A stretch of DNA of 10,584 nucleotides from Oscillospiraceae bacterium (GCA_902795765.1 CADBMQ010000257.1:1-10584), one strand, 5' to 3'; shown: positions 1 to 7,266, numbered from the stretch's first letter. Made by a program: numbers and translations. Notes: generated from the letters alone by a model not told the origin.

Positions 1-1
1 A

Positions 2-274
2 AACGGCGAAATTGATTTTGAAAAGCTCGAAAATGCTCCACTTGATGAGGCACGAGATGAGCTTATGGAAATTAAAGGTGTCGGCCCGAAAGTTGCCGAC
101 TGTGCTTTGCTCTTCTCGTGTGGCAGACTTGACGCTTTTCCGCAAGATGTGTGGATTAAGCGTGCTGTTTCGCAGTTGTATCCGAATGGCTTGCCCGAAT
201 GTTTTGGCAAATATGCTGGTATTGCACAGCAATATTTATTCCACTACGTTCGTACAACCGATATTGTAAAGTAA
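2..274 (+). CDS. 8-oxoguanine DNA glycosylase, C-terminal part (5' end outside window)
   Basis: The reading frame is open from the window edge and encodes the last 90 residues of an OGG1-type HhH-GPD DNA glycosylase, a base-excision-repair enzyme that removes 8-oxoguanine from DNA and has AP-lyase activity. The helix-hairpin-helix segment reads IKGVGPKVADC. Its lysine (residue 30 of the visible part) sits where the catalytic Schiff-base lysine of OGG1 lies (GTKVADC in the human enzyme). The GPD aspartate follows in FPQDVWIKRAV (residue 49). The tail contains FGKYAGIAQQYLFHY, which resembles the C-terminal end of bacterial Ogg proteins. The distance between lysine and aspartate (19 residues) matches OGG1. 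The stop codon abuts a hairpin terminator. Both active-site residues are present, so the gene looks functional, but the N-terminal part cannot be judged. AlkA or endonuclease III are less likely because of the KVADC and AQQYLF motifs and the lack of a C-terminal FeS cysteine cluster. Confidence 0.9.
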   Translation, partial: NGEIDFEKLENAPLDEARDELMEIKGVGPKVADCALLFSCGRLDAFPQDVWIKRAVSQLYPNGLPECFGKYAGIAQQYLFHYVRTTDIVK

Positions 275-302
275 AAAACGGCAACCAAAAGGTTGCCGTT
301 TT
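275..302. terminator. Bidirectional intrinsic terminator between convergent genes
   Basis: A perfect 12-bp inverted repeat (AAAACGGCAACC / GGTTGCCGTTTT) with a 4-nt AAAA loop lies between the stop of the glycosylase gene (272-274) and the stop of the minus-strand small membrane protein (307). The arms begin with A and end with T runs, so the hairpin carries a U-tract in both directions and can end transcription from both sides. Confidence 0.9.
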
Positions 303-306
303 CATT

Positions 307-492
307 TTATTTATCGTTCTTTTTTAGCGTTACAAGCTTGATTATCGAATAAACAAGTATTGCCGCTCCGACTACGATTGGAACGAGTCCTTGTGGTTTT
401 TTATCAGGAGATAAAATATAAAATACTGTGCTTCCTATAATAATCAAAGTAAGCAAACAAATTATAATGGCAAGCTTTTTAGTTTCTTTCAT
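307..492 (-). CDS. Small two-helix membrane protein, function unknown
   Basis: This 61-residue protein has a charged N-terminus (MKETKK), a hydrophobic helix at about residues 7-27, a short polar loop containing SPDKKPQG (about 28-35), a second hydrophobic helix (about 36-54) and a lysine-rich end (LKKNDK). Both ends are rich in lysine, which by the positive-inside rule suggests a hairpin in the membrane with both ends in the cytoplasm. The ATG is preceded by AAGGAAG at a sensible distance. The gene starts 15 nt after the phosphoribosyltransferase stop and ends just before the shared terminator, so it is the last gene of the alaS operon. I do not recognise a family and assign no function. A good ribosome binding site, clean topology and operon position support it as a real gene. 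Confidence 0.75.
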   Translation of the reverse strand: MKETKKLAIIICLLTLIIIGSTVFYILSPDKKPQGLVPIVVGAAILVYSIIKLVTLKKNDK

Positions 493-507
493 TTTGCAAC
501 TTCCTTC

Positions 508-1038
508 TTAAAGTAACGGTAACGGTTCGAGGAAGATGATGTCATCTCTCTTCGATGCGTCACCCTCTGCGAGAACGGCACAAGATGCGACAATTTCGCC
601 TCCTACCTTTTCGCACAACTCGATAACCGATTTAAGCGACTCGCCTGTTGATATAACGTCATCAACAATCAGCACTTTCTTGCCTTTTATTGCTTCTGCT
701 TCCAATTCGCCGAGATACAAATGCTGAATATTTTCAGTTGTAATCGACTGAACATCAACAGAAATCGGGTTGCCCATATAAACTTTTGTGCCTTTTCTTG
801 CAACGATATATCTTTTTCCGCTCTGCTTTGACATTTCATAAGCAAGTGAAATTGCTTTTGCCTCGGGTGTGAGAATAATGTCAAAATCAGGTGCTTTTTT
901 CAAAAGTTCTTCTGCGACCTTTACTGTGAGTTCAGTATGGTCGAAAAGAATAAATGCCGCTATTGAAAGTTGGTCGTTGATCGGGTAGACCGGCAAATCA
1001 CAATCCATACCCGCAATTTTCATCTTATAATAATCCAC
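508..1038 (-). CDS. Adenine phosphoribosyltransferase-like protein
   Basis: This is a 176-residue type I phosphoribosyltransferase. The PRPP-binding loop is VLIVDDVISTGES (residues 122-134). TPEAKAISLAYEMS (57-70) matches the Apt-type substrate loop region, and VARKGTKVY (79-87) resembles the ARK segment of adenine phosphoribosyltransferases. The expected reaction is purine base (probably adenine) plus PRPP to nucleotide plus pyrophosphate, in cytoplasmic purine salvage; specificity is inferred. The start is GTG at 1036-1038: AAAGGTAGG lies 8 nt upstream, whereas the next ATG (residue 6, at 1023) would be more than 20 nt away. The stop of the HIT gene directly precedes this ribosome binding site, so translation is probably coupled. 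Xanthine phosphoribosyltransferase or a PurR-like regulatory homologue are alternatives, but I see no DNA-binding N-terminal domain. Confidence 0.85.
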   Translation of the reverse strand: MDYYKMKIAGMDCDLPVYPINDQLSIAAFILFDHTELTVKVAEELLKKAPDFDIILTPEAKAISLAYEMSKQSGKRYIVARKGTKVYMGNPISVDVQSITTENIQHLYLGELEAEAIKGKKVLIVDDVISTGESLKSVIELCEKVGGEIVASCAVLAEGDASKRDDIIFLEPLPLL

Positions 1039-1045
1039 TTTAAAA

Positions 1046-1054
1046 ACCTACCTT
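1046..1054 (-). promoter_or_regulatory. Ribosome binding site fixing the GTG start of the phosphoribosyltransferase
   Basis: On the minus strand AAAGGTAGG begins right after the TGA stop of the HIT gene (1055-1057) and ends 7-8 nt before the GTG codon at 1038. No comparable site precedes the in-frame ATG at 1023. Confidence 0.75.
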
Positions 1055-1405
1055 TCACACGTTTATCAAATTATCGCCTAAGAATTTGCCCGAAAGCAAG
1101 TGAAAATGAATATGGAAAACTGACTGCGCACCATATTCGCCTGAATTTGTGATAATTCTGAAACCTTTGTCGAGATTATTTTCCTTCGCAATCTTTGCCG
1201 CTGCCTCGAAAACCTTTGCGATAATAGCACTATTTTCCGAAGTAACATCTGCCGCCGAATTTAAAATATGCTCTTTTGGGATAATCACTGCGTGAAACGG
1301 AGCCTGAGGGTTAATGTCCTTAAACGCATAGACAAATTCGTCCTCATACACCTTGGTTGACGGGATTTCGCCGTCAACTATTTTACAAAATAAGCAATCA
1401 CTCAT
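1055..1405 (-). CDS. HIT-family nucleotide hydrolase (Hint type)
   Basis: This 116-residue protein carries the histidine triad FHIHFH (H98, H100, H102), the nucleotidyl-transfer active site of the HIT family. The N-terminal CLFCKI (C4, C7), together with PKEH (H46), forms the usual zinc-site pattern of bacterial HIT proteins, and the stretch VYEDEFVYAFKDINPQAP is typical of the Hint branch. Hint proteins hydrolyse AMP-lysine and other phosphoramidates, and E. coli HinT can use aminoacyl-adenylates made by aminoacyl-tRNA synthetases. The gene lies 11 nt after alaS, and its AAGGAG site overlaps the alaS stop codon, so it is almost certainly co-transcribed and translationally coupled. The C-terminus (KFLGDNLINV) lacks the WPPG ending common in Hint proteins. 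Family assignment is firm; the physiological substrate is unknown. Confidence 0.93.
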   Translation of the reverse strand: MSDCLFCKIVDGEIPSTKVYEDEFVYAFKDINPQAPFHAVIIPKEHILNSAADVTSENSAIIAKVFEAAAKIAKENNLDKGFRIITNSGEYGAQSVFHIHFHLLSGKFLGDNLINV

Positions 1406-1410
1406 AGTCG

Positions 1411-1419
1411 TTCTCCTTA
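1411..1419 (-). promoter_or_regulatory. Ribosome binding site of the HIT gene overlapping the alaS stop codon
   Basis: The minus-strand sequence TAAGGAGAA contains both the alaS TAA (1417-1419) and the AAGGAG site that serves the ATG at 1405. Ribosomes finishing alaS therefore stop on top of the next initiation site. Confidence 0.8.
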
Positions 1420-4050
1420 TTTAAGCATACCTTGAACAAGACCTTCAACTGCTGAAAGTGCATCGTTCATCTTTGAAATATCCTTACCGCCTGCCATTGC
1501 ATTATCGGGACGGCCACCACCGTTACCACCTGCAATTTTTGCAACTTCACGAACGAGATTACCTGCGTGAGCGCCGTTTGAAAGTGCGTCTTTACCAACA
1601 CCTGCGGCAAAAGTTACAGTTCCCTTTTCGGGATTTGCACTTGCAAGCACTGCTACTGCGTCGGAAAGTTTTGATTTGATTGTATCGAGCATTGATTTGA
1701 GAGTGTCGGAATCTGCGCCGTCAACTACTGTTGCGATAACTTTAACTGCTCCAACCTGTTTTGCGCTATCAAACAAAGAATCTACCTTTTGATCGGCAAG
1801 TGATGCGTTGATTGCTTTGAGTTCGCTCTCTTTTGCTTTGAGTTCTGCGCAAACCTGCTCGATTTTGCCACACAATTCGCCAACTGAACCTACTTTTAGA
1901 GTTGCAGCTGCACGAGAAAGCACCGACTGCTGATCAGCAAGGAACGAAAGCACGCCTGTGCCTGTTACAGCTTCAATTCGGCGGACACCCGATGCAACTG
2001 AGCCTTCGGAAGCAATGTGGAAAAGTCCAAGACGAGCGGTATTATCAATATGAGTACCACCACAAAATTCAACGCTTTCACCAGCGGTTACAACACGAAC
2101 AACATCGCCGTATTTCTCTCCGAAAAGTGCCATTGCGCCAAGTTCTTTTGCTTTTTCTATCGGCATTTCCTCCATTGTGACATTGATTGCCGAGAGAATG
2201 TACTCATTAACAAGGCTTTCAACCTTTTTAAGCTCTTCTGCGGTCATTGCCGAGAAGTGTGTGAAGTCGAAACGAACTGACTTTGCAGTTACAAGTTGAC
2301 CTGCCTGTTCAACGTGAGTGCCGAGCACTTCACGCAATGCATGTTGCAACAAGTGAGCAGCTGTGTGGTTACGCATAATTGAAAGTCTTGTTTCGCTTTC
2401 GATTGCGCAATGTGCCTTATCGCCAACTGCGATTTCACCACAAACAACTTCACCCTTATGAATGTAAACACCATCTGCGTTTTTAACTGTATCTGTGATT
2501 TTAACTTCTGCGTTATCGAGTTTCAAGGTACCACAGTCGCCAACCTGACCACCCGACTCTGCATAGAACGGTGTGCTATCGAGCGAGAGCATAACCTTCG
2601 CACCCTTTGACGCTGACGAACACTTTTCGCCATTCGACACGATTGCAGTTATTTCGCCGTCGCACTCAAAATCGGTATAGCCAACGAACTTAGTCGGCTG
2701 AACATCGGCAAACGGATCAGCCTCGCCTTCCCAAGCCTCTGCGCCTGGGTTTTTACGAGCATTTCTTGCACGTTCACGCTGTTCTTTCATAAGTTTGTTG
2801 AATTCTTCCTCGTCAACACCGATACCTTTTTCTTCGAGAATATCACGAGTAAGGTCGAGTGGGAAGCCGTATGTATCGTAAAGTTTGAATGCGTCTGCGC
2901 CCGACAAAGTGTTGTCTTTGATAGTCGGGATAAGGCTATCGAGCAAGCCGAGACCTTGGTCAATTGTCTTTTCAAAGCTCTCTTCTTCCGAACGAATGAG
3001 TTTCTTGATAAAGTCACGCTTTGCACCAAGTTCAGGATATGCACTTGCATTTTCGTCAATTACAGTATCGCAAACGTCAGACAAAAACGGATGATTTACA
3101 CCGAGCAATCTGCCGTGACGAGCAGCACGACGAAGCAAACGACGCAAAACATAGCCTCTGCCCTCGTTTGACGGCATAACACCATCGCCTACCATAAATG
3201 TGGTCGAGCGAATGTGGTCGGTAATTACACGAAGTGAAACGTCAGTTTTCTCGCTATCACCATAGTTTACGCCAGCGATTTTGCTGATATGCTTCATAAT
3301 ATTTTGAACGGTATCAACCTCGAAAAGGTTTTCAACTCCCTGCATAATGCAAGCGAGTCTTTCAAGTCCCATACCTGTGTCGATATTCGGGTGGTCGAGC
3401 GGAGTATAGTTGTTGTTGCCGTCATTGTCGAACTGTGTGAACACCAAGTTCCAGAATTCAACAAAACGGTCGCAATCGCAACCTACTGCGCAATCGGGTT
3501 TACCACAACCGTGCTCTTCGCCACGATCGAAATAAAGTTCCGAGCAAGGTCCGCAAGGGCCAGAGCCGTGTTCCCAGAAGTTATCCTCTTTGCCAAGACG
3601 AACGATGCGGTCGGGAGATACGCCTACTTTTTCGGTCCAAATCTTGAATGCTTCGTCGTCATCTTCGTAAATCGAAACCCAAATTCTGTCAACGGGAAGT
3701 TTTACAACTTTTGTGACAAACTCCCAAGCCCATGCAGTTGCCTCGTTTTTGAAGTAGTCGCCAAATGAAAAGTTGCCGAGCATTTCGAAATATGTGCCGT
3801 GACGAGCAGTCTTACCAACACGCTCGATATCAGGTGTACGGATACACTTTTGGCAGGTTGTTACACGATGGCGAGGCGGTGTGAGTTCGCCTGTAAAGTA
3901 TTTTTTCATCGGTGCCATACCTGAGTTGATGAGCAAAAGCGAGTTATCATTTTGCGGTATGAGTGGGAAACTCGGCAAACGAAGATGCCCTTTTGACTCG
4001 AAAAAGCTCAGATACATTTCACGAAGTTCGTTAAGTCCTGTCCATTCCAT
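1417..4050 (-). CDS. alaS: Alanyl-tRNA synthetase
   Basis: AlaRS charges tRNA-Ala with alanine and edits mischarged Ser/Gly. From the ATG at 4050 the protein has 877 residues, normal for bacterial AlaRS. Visible in order: the class II catalytic core with motif 2 RHGTYFEMLGNFSFGDYF (from residue 83) and motif 3 GMGLER (226-231); a cysteine-rich insertion (about 166-193, beginning CGPCSELYFD) as in clostridial AlaRS; the editing domain with AESGGQVGD (about 497) and zinc ligands HTAAH (H562, H566) and CGGTH (C663, H667), which match the E. coli positions closely; and a C-terminal DHHA1/C-Ala domain with GGNGGGRPDNA (841-851). The start is chosen from AAAGGAG 8 nt upstream and the family N-terminus (MEWTGLNELREMYLSFFESK). 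An open frame continues upstream to a TTG at 4155, but it translates the T-box. It is the first gene of a four-gene operon controlled by that T-box. Confidence 0.97.
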   Translation of the reverse strand: MEWTGLNELREMYLSFFESKGHLRLPSFPLIPQNDNSLLLINSGMAPMKKYFTGELTPPRHRVTTCQKCIRTPDIERVGKTARHGTYFEMLGNFSFGDYFKNEATAWAWEFVTKVVKLPVDRIWVSIYEDDDEAFKIWTEKVGVSPDRIVRLGKEDNFWEHGSGPCGPCSELYFDRGEEHGCGKPDCAVGCDCDRFVEFWNLVFTQFDNDGNNNYTPLDHPNIDTGMGLERLACIMQGVENLFEVDTVQNIMKHISKIAGVNYGDSEKTDVSLRVITDHIRSTTFMVGDGVMPSNEGRGYVLRRLLRRAARHGRLLGVNHPFLSDVCDTVIDENASAYPELGAKRDFIKKLIRSEEESFEKTIDQGLGLLDSLIPTIKDNTLSGADAFKLYDTYGFPLDLTRDILEEKGIGVDEEEFNKLMKEQRERARNARKNPGAEAWEGEADPFADVQPTKFVGYTDFECDGEITAIVSNGEKCSSASKGAKVMLSLDSTPFYAESGGQVGDCGTLKLDNAEVKITDTVKNADGVYIHKGEVVCGEIAVGDKAHCAIESETRLSIMRNHTAAHLLQHALREVLGTHVEQAGQLVTAKSVRFDFTHFSAMTAEELKKVESLVNEYILSAINVTMEEMPIEKAKELGAMALFGEKYGDVVRVVTAGESVEFCGGTHIDNTARLGLFHIASEGSVASGVRRIEAVTGTGVLSFLADQQSVLSRAAATLKVGSVGELCGKIEQVCAELKAKESELKAINASLADQKVDSLFDSAKQVGAVKVIATVVDGADSDTLKSMLDTIKSKLSDAVAVLASANPEKGTVTFAAGVGKDALSNGAHAGNLVREVAKIAGGNGGGRPDNAMAGGKDISKMNDALSAVEGLVQGMLK

Positions 4051-4058
4051 CTTAAATT

Positions 4059-4065
4059 CTCCTTT
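4059..4065 (-). promoter_or_regulatory. alaS ribosome binding site
   Basis: AAAGGAG on the minus strand lies 8 nt before the ATG at 4050, immediately downstream of the leader terminator. It decides the start in favour of 4050 over the TTG at 4155. Confidence 0.9.
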
Positions 4066-4069
4066 AAAT

Positions 4070-4139
4070 AAAAAATCGCCTAATATAACACAACTCGGGA
4101 CGCTGTCGCGCGGTACCACCCGAATTGCGTCATTAGACG
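4070..4139 (-). terminator. T-box leader terminator
   Basis: CGUCUAAU (4139-4132) can pair with AUUAGGCG (4084-4077), with one G-U, directly before a run of six U (4075-4070). Inside this outer stem, AAUUCGGG (4126-4119) pairs with CCCGAGUU (4099-4092), burying the T-box sequence. The competing small hairpin GCGUC-UAAU-GACGC (4140-4127) would free the T-box and break the outer stem. Confidence 0.65.
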
Positions 4140-4280
4140 CCTCTCGTTGCTCCAATATCGGTGAGCCTCCGCCATATTCTTTTGCGAGGTAGCAAGAACT
4201 GTTCCATACACGTCGTCACACCAACCCGACGCTCTCTGTCGTACTTTCCAATCCCATTCCTCGAATACGGAAAACTATAT
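4070..4280 (-). ncRNA. T-box riboswitch (tRNA-Ala responsive leader of alaS)
   Basis: On the minus strand the conserved T-box GGGTGGTACCGCG is at 4121-4109. The UGGU bulge (4118-4115) can pair with the ACCA end of uncharged tRNA-Ala. Upstream, Stem I is closed by CGAGG (4263-4259) with CCUCG (4189-4185). It contains AGUA and AGAGAG elements and a GGUUGGUGUG apical region on the 5' side of a GACG return strand. The proposed specifier is GCU (alanine) at 4193-4191, followed by A, on the 3' side of Stem I. T-box leaders read through into the gene when the cognate tRNA is uncharged, so alanine starvation should raise expression of alaS and the genes behind it. Class and T-box motif are certain; the exact specifier and fold were read by eye. 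Confidence 0.95.
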
Positions 4281-4286
4281 ACTTAA

Positions 4287-4315
4287 ATTATACTCCCGAT
4301 TTTTTTGTTTGTCAA
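4287..4315 (-). promoter_or_regulatory. Consensus sigma-A promoter of the alaS operon
   Basis: On the minus strand TTGACA (4315-4310) and TATAAT (4292-4287) are separated by exactly 17 nt. Both hexamers match the housekeeping consensus perfectly. Transcription would begin near 4280, just ahead of T-box Stem I. Confidence 0.92.
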
Positions 4316-4320
4316 GATTT

Positions 4321-4570
4321 AGTTTTACCACTCATTTAATTTCTGTTGCCGTATTGCGACGGCGGCGCAGTCTATTTCTTTTGTACGAAAGAAATAGACG
4401 AAAGAACGTATGAGGGGAAACCCTTTCAATTGGGTTTCCCCTTCAATCCCCTTCCTGAATGACCAAGGGGCTATCAGCCCCTTTGGAAACCCTCTTTGGT
4501 TTGATTGTTTTATTTTGTTTATTCATCAATACGATTTTACACTCTACTTTATTTAGTTTTTCGATAACAT
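4321..4570. repeat. Intergenic hairpin cluster, probable interspersed repeat
   Basis: The gap between the alaS promoter and the cbpA terminator has no credible gene. It holds four hairpins in a row: GCCGT/ACGGC (4348-4363); GTCTATTTCTTT/AAAGAAATAGAC, 12 bp perfect with a 6-nt loop (4370-4399); GGGGAAACCC/GGGTTTCCCC, 10 bp perfect with an 8-nt loop (4414-4441); and AAGGGGCT/AGCCCCTT with a 3-nt loop (4465-4483), whose flanking CC and GG can extend it past a one-base bulge to 4463-4486. GGAAACCC recurs at 4485-4492 as a direct repeat of part of the third hairpin, and CTTTGG occurs twice at its right edge. After about 4500 the sequence is AT-rich with nothing I can name. The compact string of palindromes suggests a mobile or dispersed intergenic repeat; copy number elsewhere cannot be seen here. 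Confidence 0.55.
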
Positions 4571-4576
4571 ACAAAA

Positions 4577-4609
4577 ACCACCCCAAAAGGACTTGCCTTT
4601 TGGGGTGGT
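4577..4609 (-). terminator. Intrinsic terminator of cbpA
   Basis: A 14-bp perfect stem (ACCACCCCAAAAGG / CCTTTTGGGGTGGT) with a 5-nt loop lies 11 nt beyond the cbpA stop codon. On the minus strand it is followed by a U-run (GGTTTTTG), the arrangement of a strong Rho-independent terminator. Confidence 0.92.
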
Positions 4610-4619
4610 GCCGATTTAA

Positions 4620-7052
4620 TTACATTTCAACGATAACTTCGTGTGCTTTGCCGTCGCCAACAACAGGAATAACATTGCCGTCAACTGCTTTGCCGTCAAC
4701 AGTCATTGCCTTAACACCCTTTTGTGAGCCATTCGGGTTCTTAACTGTGATGTTATATGTATCGCCTCTGAACTTTCTTGTTACAGTAAAGCCGTCCCAC
4801 TCGTGCGGAATACACGGATCAACCATAAGTCCGTTAAACTGCGGTTGGATACCGAGAATGAACTGTGTGATTGAATAGAGTGTCCACGATGAAGTACCTG
4901 TGAGCCAAGAGTTCTTTGCCTGACCTTGGTTCTTTGCGTCTTTACTTGCAATCATCTGTGCGTATACATACGGCTCCATCTTATGGATTTCCGAAATATC
5001 CTCTGTATATGCCGGGCAGATACGCTTATAAGTTTCAAATGCACGGTCACCTCTGCCGAGTTTGGTTTCAGCGATTGTGATCCACGGGTTGTTATGGCAG
5101 AAGATACCACCGTTTTCTTTGTATGAAGGCGGATATGAAGTTACCTCGCCAAGTTCAACGTGGTAGGTCTTATAAGTCGGGTCAAGGAGCGAGATACCGT
5201 ACTTGGTATCAAGTCTGTCACGAACAGAGTTGAGCGCACGTTCTGCGTAACCCTCTTCGATACCGATTCCTGCCATTACGCAGAAGCCTTGCGGTTCGAT
5301 ATAAATCTGACCGTCCTCGTTTTCGTGAGAACCAATCTTTTTGCCGAATGCGTCATAAGCACGAACAAACCATTCGCCGTCCCAACCGTCTGCCATAACA
5401 GCATCGTACATCTTCTTGCACTCTGTTTTAGCGAAGTCAACTTCCTCGTTAATACCTGAAAGTTTCATAAGTTCCTGATAATCTTCGCCAACTGCAACGA
5501 ACATACCTGCGATAAATACAGACTCTGCTACGCCACTTTCATAGTTTGCAGTTGTCTGGAATGATTCGCCGGGTGTTTTCGAGAAGCAGTTAAGGTTGAG
5601 GCAGTCGTTCCAGTCTGCTCTACCGATAAGCGGCAATCCGTGCGGGCCCAAGTTGTTTGTAACGTGGTGGAACGAACGAACAAGGTGGTCTGAAAGCGGT
5701 TTTGCCTTTTTGGGGTTGCAATCGTATGCAACGGGCTCGTCAAGAATTGACAAGTCGCCTGTTTCTTTAATATAAGCGGCAACACCGAAGATGAGCCACA
5801 ACGGATCGTCATTAAAGCCTGAACCGATGTCGTTGTTACCCTTCTTTGTGAGCGGTTGATACTGGTGGTATGCAGAGCCGTCTTCAAGTTGAGTTGCTGC
5901 GATGTCGAGAATACGCTCACGAGCGAGTTCGGGAATGATATGTACAAATCCGAGCAAGTCCTGAGTTGAATCACGGAAGCCCATTCCTCTGCCGATACCC
6001 GACTCGAAGTATGACGCCGAACGTGACATATGATATGTAACTGTGCATTGATACTGGTTCCAAGTATTAACCATACGGTTAACCTTTTCATCGCAAGTAT
6101 TTGCAACATAATTTGAAAGCTGAGTTTCGAAGTACTCGTGGAGTTTATCGAATGCTTTGTCGAACTGCTCTTCTGTATTGAAGTCTGCAAGCAAAGCACG
6201 AGCCTTTGTCTTATTTACTACACCAAGGCTTTCCCACTTATCTTCCTCTGCGTTTTCAACATAGCCGAGTGTGAAGATGAAAGTCTTGCTCTCGCCGGGA
6301 GCGAGTTTAACTTTGAGGCAATGTGATGCGATCGGCGACCAACCTGATGCAACTGAATTTGATGCTTCGCCTGAAAGCGGAACTTTTGGATCGCCAAAGC
6401 CGTTGTACATACCGATGAATGTTTCACGGTCTGTATCGAAGCCGTCAATCGGAGCATTTACGCTATAAACTGCGTAGTGATTACGGCGCTCACGATACTC
6501 TGTTTTGTGGTAGATTGCACTTCCGTCAATCTCAACTTCACCGATTGAAAGGTTACGTTGGAAGTTGGTCATATCGTCAAATGCGTTCCACAAACACCAC
6601 TCTACGAATGAGAATACTGAAAATTCTTTCTCTTCGGGGCTGCCATTTGTGAGTTTCAACTTAGTAACTTCTGCGGTATATCCGAGCGGTACCAAAACAG
6701 TTTGTTCAGCAGTAAGACCGTTCTTTCTGCCTGTGATACGAGTATAGCCCATACCATGACGGCACTCATAGAAATCGAGCGGTGTTTTAACGGGCATCCA
6801 ACCCGGTGTCCACAAAACTCCACCATCATTGATATAGAAGTATTTTCCGCCTGCATCAGTCGGAACGTTGTTGTAGCGATAACGTGTAAGACGCAACATA
6901 CGAGCATCTTTATAGAAACTGTAACCGCCTGCTGAATTAGAAATCAGCGTAAAGAAATCCTCTTCTCCAAGATAGTTTATCCAAGGATAAGGGGTTTCAG
7001 GGTTTGTAATGACATATTCTCTTTTTTGGTCGTCAAAATAGCCGTATTTCAC
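4620..7052 (-). CDS. cbpA: Cellobiose phosphorylase (GH94)
   Basis: The enzyme splits cellobiose with phosphate into glucose and alpha-glucose-1-phosphate in the cytoplasm, saving ATP when cellulose breakdown products are used. No signal peptide is visible. From the GTG at 7052 the protein has 810 residues, the family's usual size. The N-terminus [20 protein letters not shown] and the segment [19 protein letters not shown] are characteristic of Ruminococcus-type cellobiose phosphorylase. [31 protein letters not shown] and RADWNDCLN (478-486, region of the catalytic acid aspartate) form the (alpha/alpha)6-barrel core, and HNNPW and SWLTGTSSW line the phosphate site in this family. GTG is preferred because AGAAAGGA lies 10 nt upstream and the homologous protein begins there; an upstream in-frame ATG at 7097 overlaps the predicted -10 box. 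The gene has its own promoter and terminator. Cellodextrin or chitobiose phosphorylase are less likely by length and N-terminus. Confidence 0.95.
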   Translation of the reverse strand: MKYGYFDDQKREYVITNPETPYPWINYLGEEDFFTLISNSAGGYSFYKDARMLRLTRYRYNNVPTDAGGKYFYINDGGVLWTPGWMPVKTPLDFYECRHGMGYTRITGRKNGLTAEQTVLVPLGYTAEVTKLKLTNGSPEEKEFSVFSFVEWCLWNAFDDMTNFQRNLSIGEVEIDGSAIYHKTEYRERRNHYAVYSVNAPIDGFDTDRETFIGMYNGFGDPKVPLSGEASNSVASGWSPIASHCLKVKLAPGESKTFIFTLGYVENAEEDKWESLGVVNKTKARALLADFNTEEQFDKAFDKLHEYFETQLSNYVANTCDEKVNRMVNTWNQYQCTVTYHMSRSASYFESGIGRGMGFRDSTQDLLGFVHIIPELARERILDIAATQLEDGSAYHQYQPLTKKGNNDIGSGFNDDPLWLIFGVAAYIKETGDLSILDEPVAYDCNPKKAKPLSDHLVRSFHHVTNNLGPHGLPLIGRADWNDCLNLNCFSKTPGESFQTTANYESGVAESVFIAGMFVAVGEDYQELMKLSGINEEVDFAKTECKKMYDAVMADGWDGEWFVRAYDAFGKKIGSHENEDGQIYIEPQGFCVMAGIGIEEGYAERALNSVRDRLDTKYGISLLDPTYKTYHVELGEVTSYPPSYKENGGIFCHNNPWITIAETKLGRGDRAFETYKRICPAYTEDISEIHKMEPYVYAQMIASKDAKNQGQAKNSWLTGTSSWTLYSITQFILGIQPQFNGLMVDPCIPHEWDGFTVTRKFRGDTYNITVKNPNGSQKGVKAMTVDGKAVDGNVIPVVGDGKAHEVIVEM

Positions 7053-7095
7053 TTTTACAAAATCCTTTCTGCAATAAAGATAATTTACCAAAAAC

Positions 7096-7124
7096 ATAAT
7101 ATCACAAAAAAATCATTTCTGCAA
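7096..7124 (-). promoter_or_regulatory. Putative cbpA promoter
   Basis: On the minus strand TTGCAG (7124-7119) and TATTAT (7101-7096) are 17 nt apart, giving a start near 7089 and a leader of about 37 nt before the GTG at 7052. The -35 box matches the consensus only in its TTG part, the -10 box in five of six positions. Upstream lies an AT-rich tract with a tandem TTTTGTTTTAT repeat (about 7129-7152). I see no clear operator palindrome. Confidence 0.5.
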
Positions 7125-7205
7125 GAGTTTTTTGTTTTATTTTTTGTTTTATATATAATTTAATAAATATTTACGAAAAATTCTTTCTTTTATGTCGATT
7201 TACTA

Positions 7206-7240
7206 TTGCACAAAACGTCAAAATATTGTAAAATTATAAT
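7206..7240 (+). promoter_or_regulatory. Putative promoter of the NUDIX-galU gene group
   Basis: TTGCAC (7206-7211) is followed after 17 nt by TAAAAT (7229-7234); a perfect TATAAT also occurs at 7235-7240 but lacks a well-placed -35 box. The gene begins at 7267 behind AGGGGG (7250-7255). The arrangement is divergent from the cbpA promoter, about 80 bp away. Confidence 0.45.
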
Positions 7241-7266
7241 AAGTATATTAGGGGGAATCATAAGGT

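Noticed and set aside
3289-3768. 159-residue + strand frame inside alaS
   Set aside because: It is antisense to the AlaRS catalytic domain, with no recognisable motif.
4348-4492. CRISPR-like array
   Set aside because: The palindromes differ from one another in sequence and there is no regular repeat-spacer spacing.
4459-4878. 139-residue + strand frame spanning the hairpin region and the end of cbpA
   Set aside because: It runs through the cbpA terminator and coding sequence in antisense, is full of Thr/Pro/Ser low complexity and lacks a ribosome binding site.
5528-6199. 223-residue minus-strand frame inside cbpA
   Set aside because: It overlaps the strongly supported cellobiose phosphorylase in another frame, and its product is low-complexity Ser/Thr-rich without motifs.
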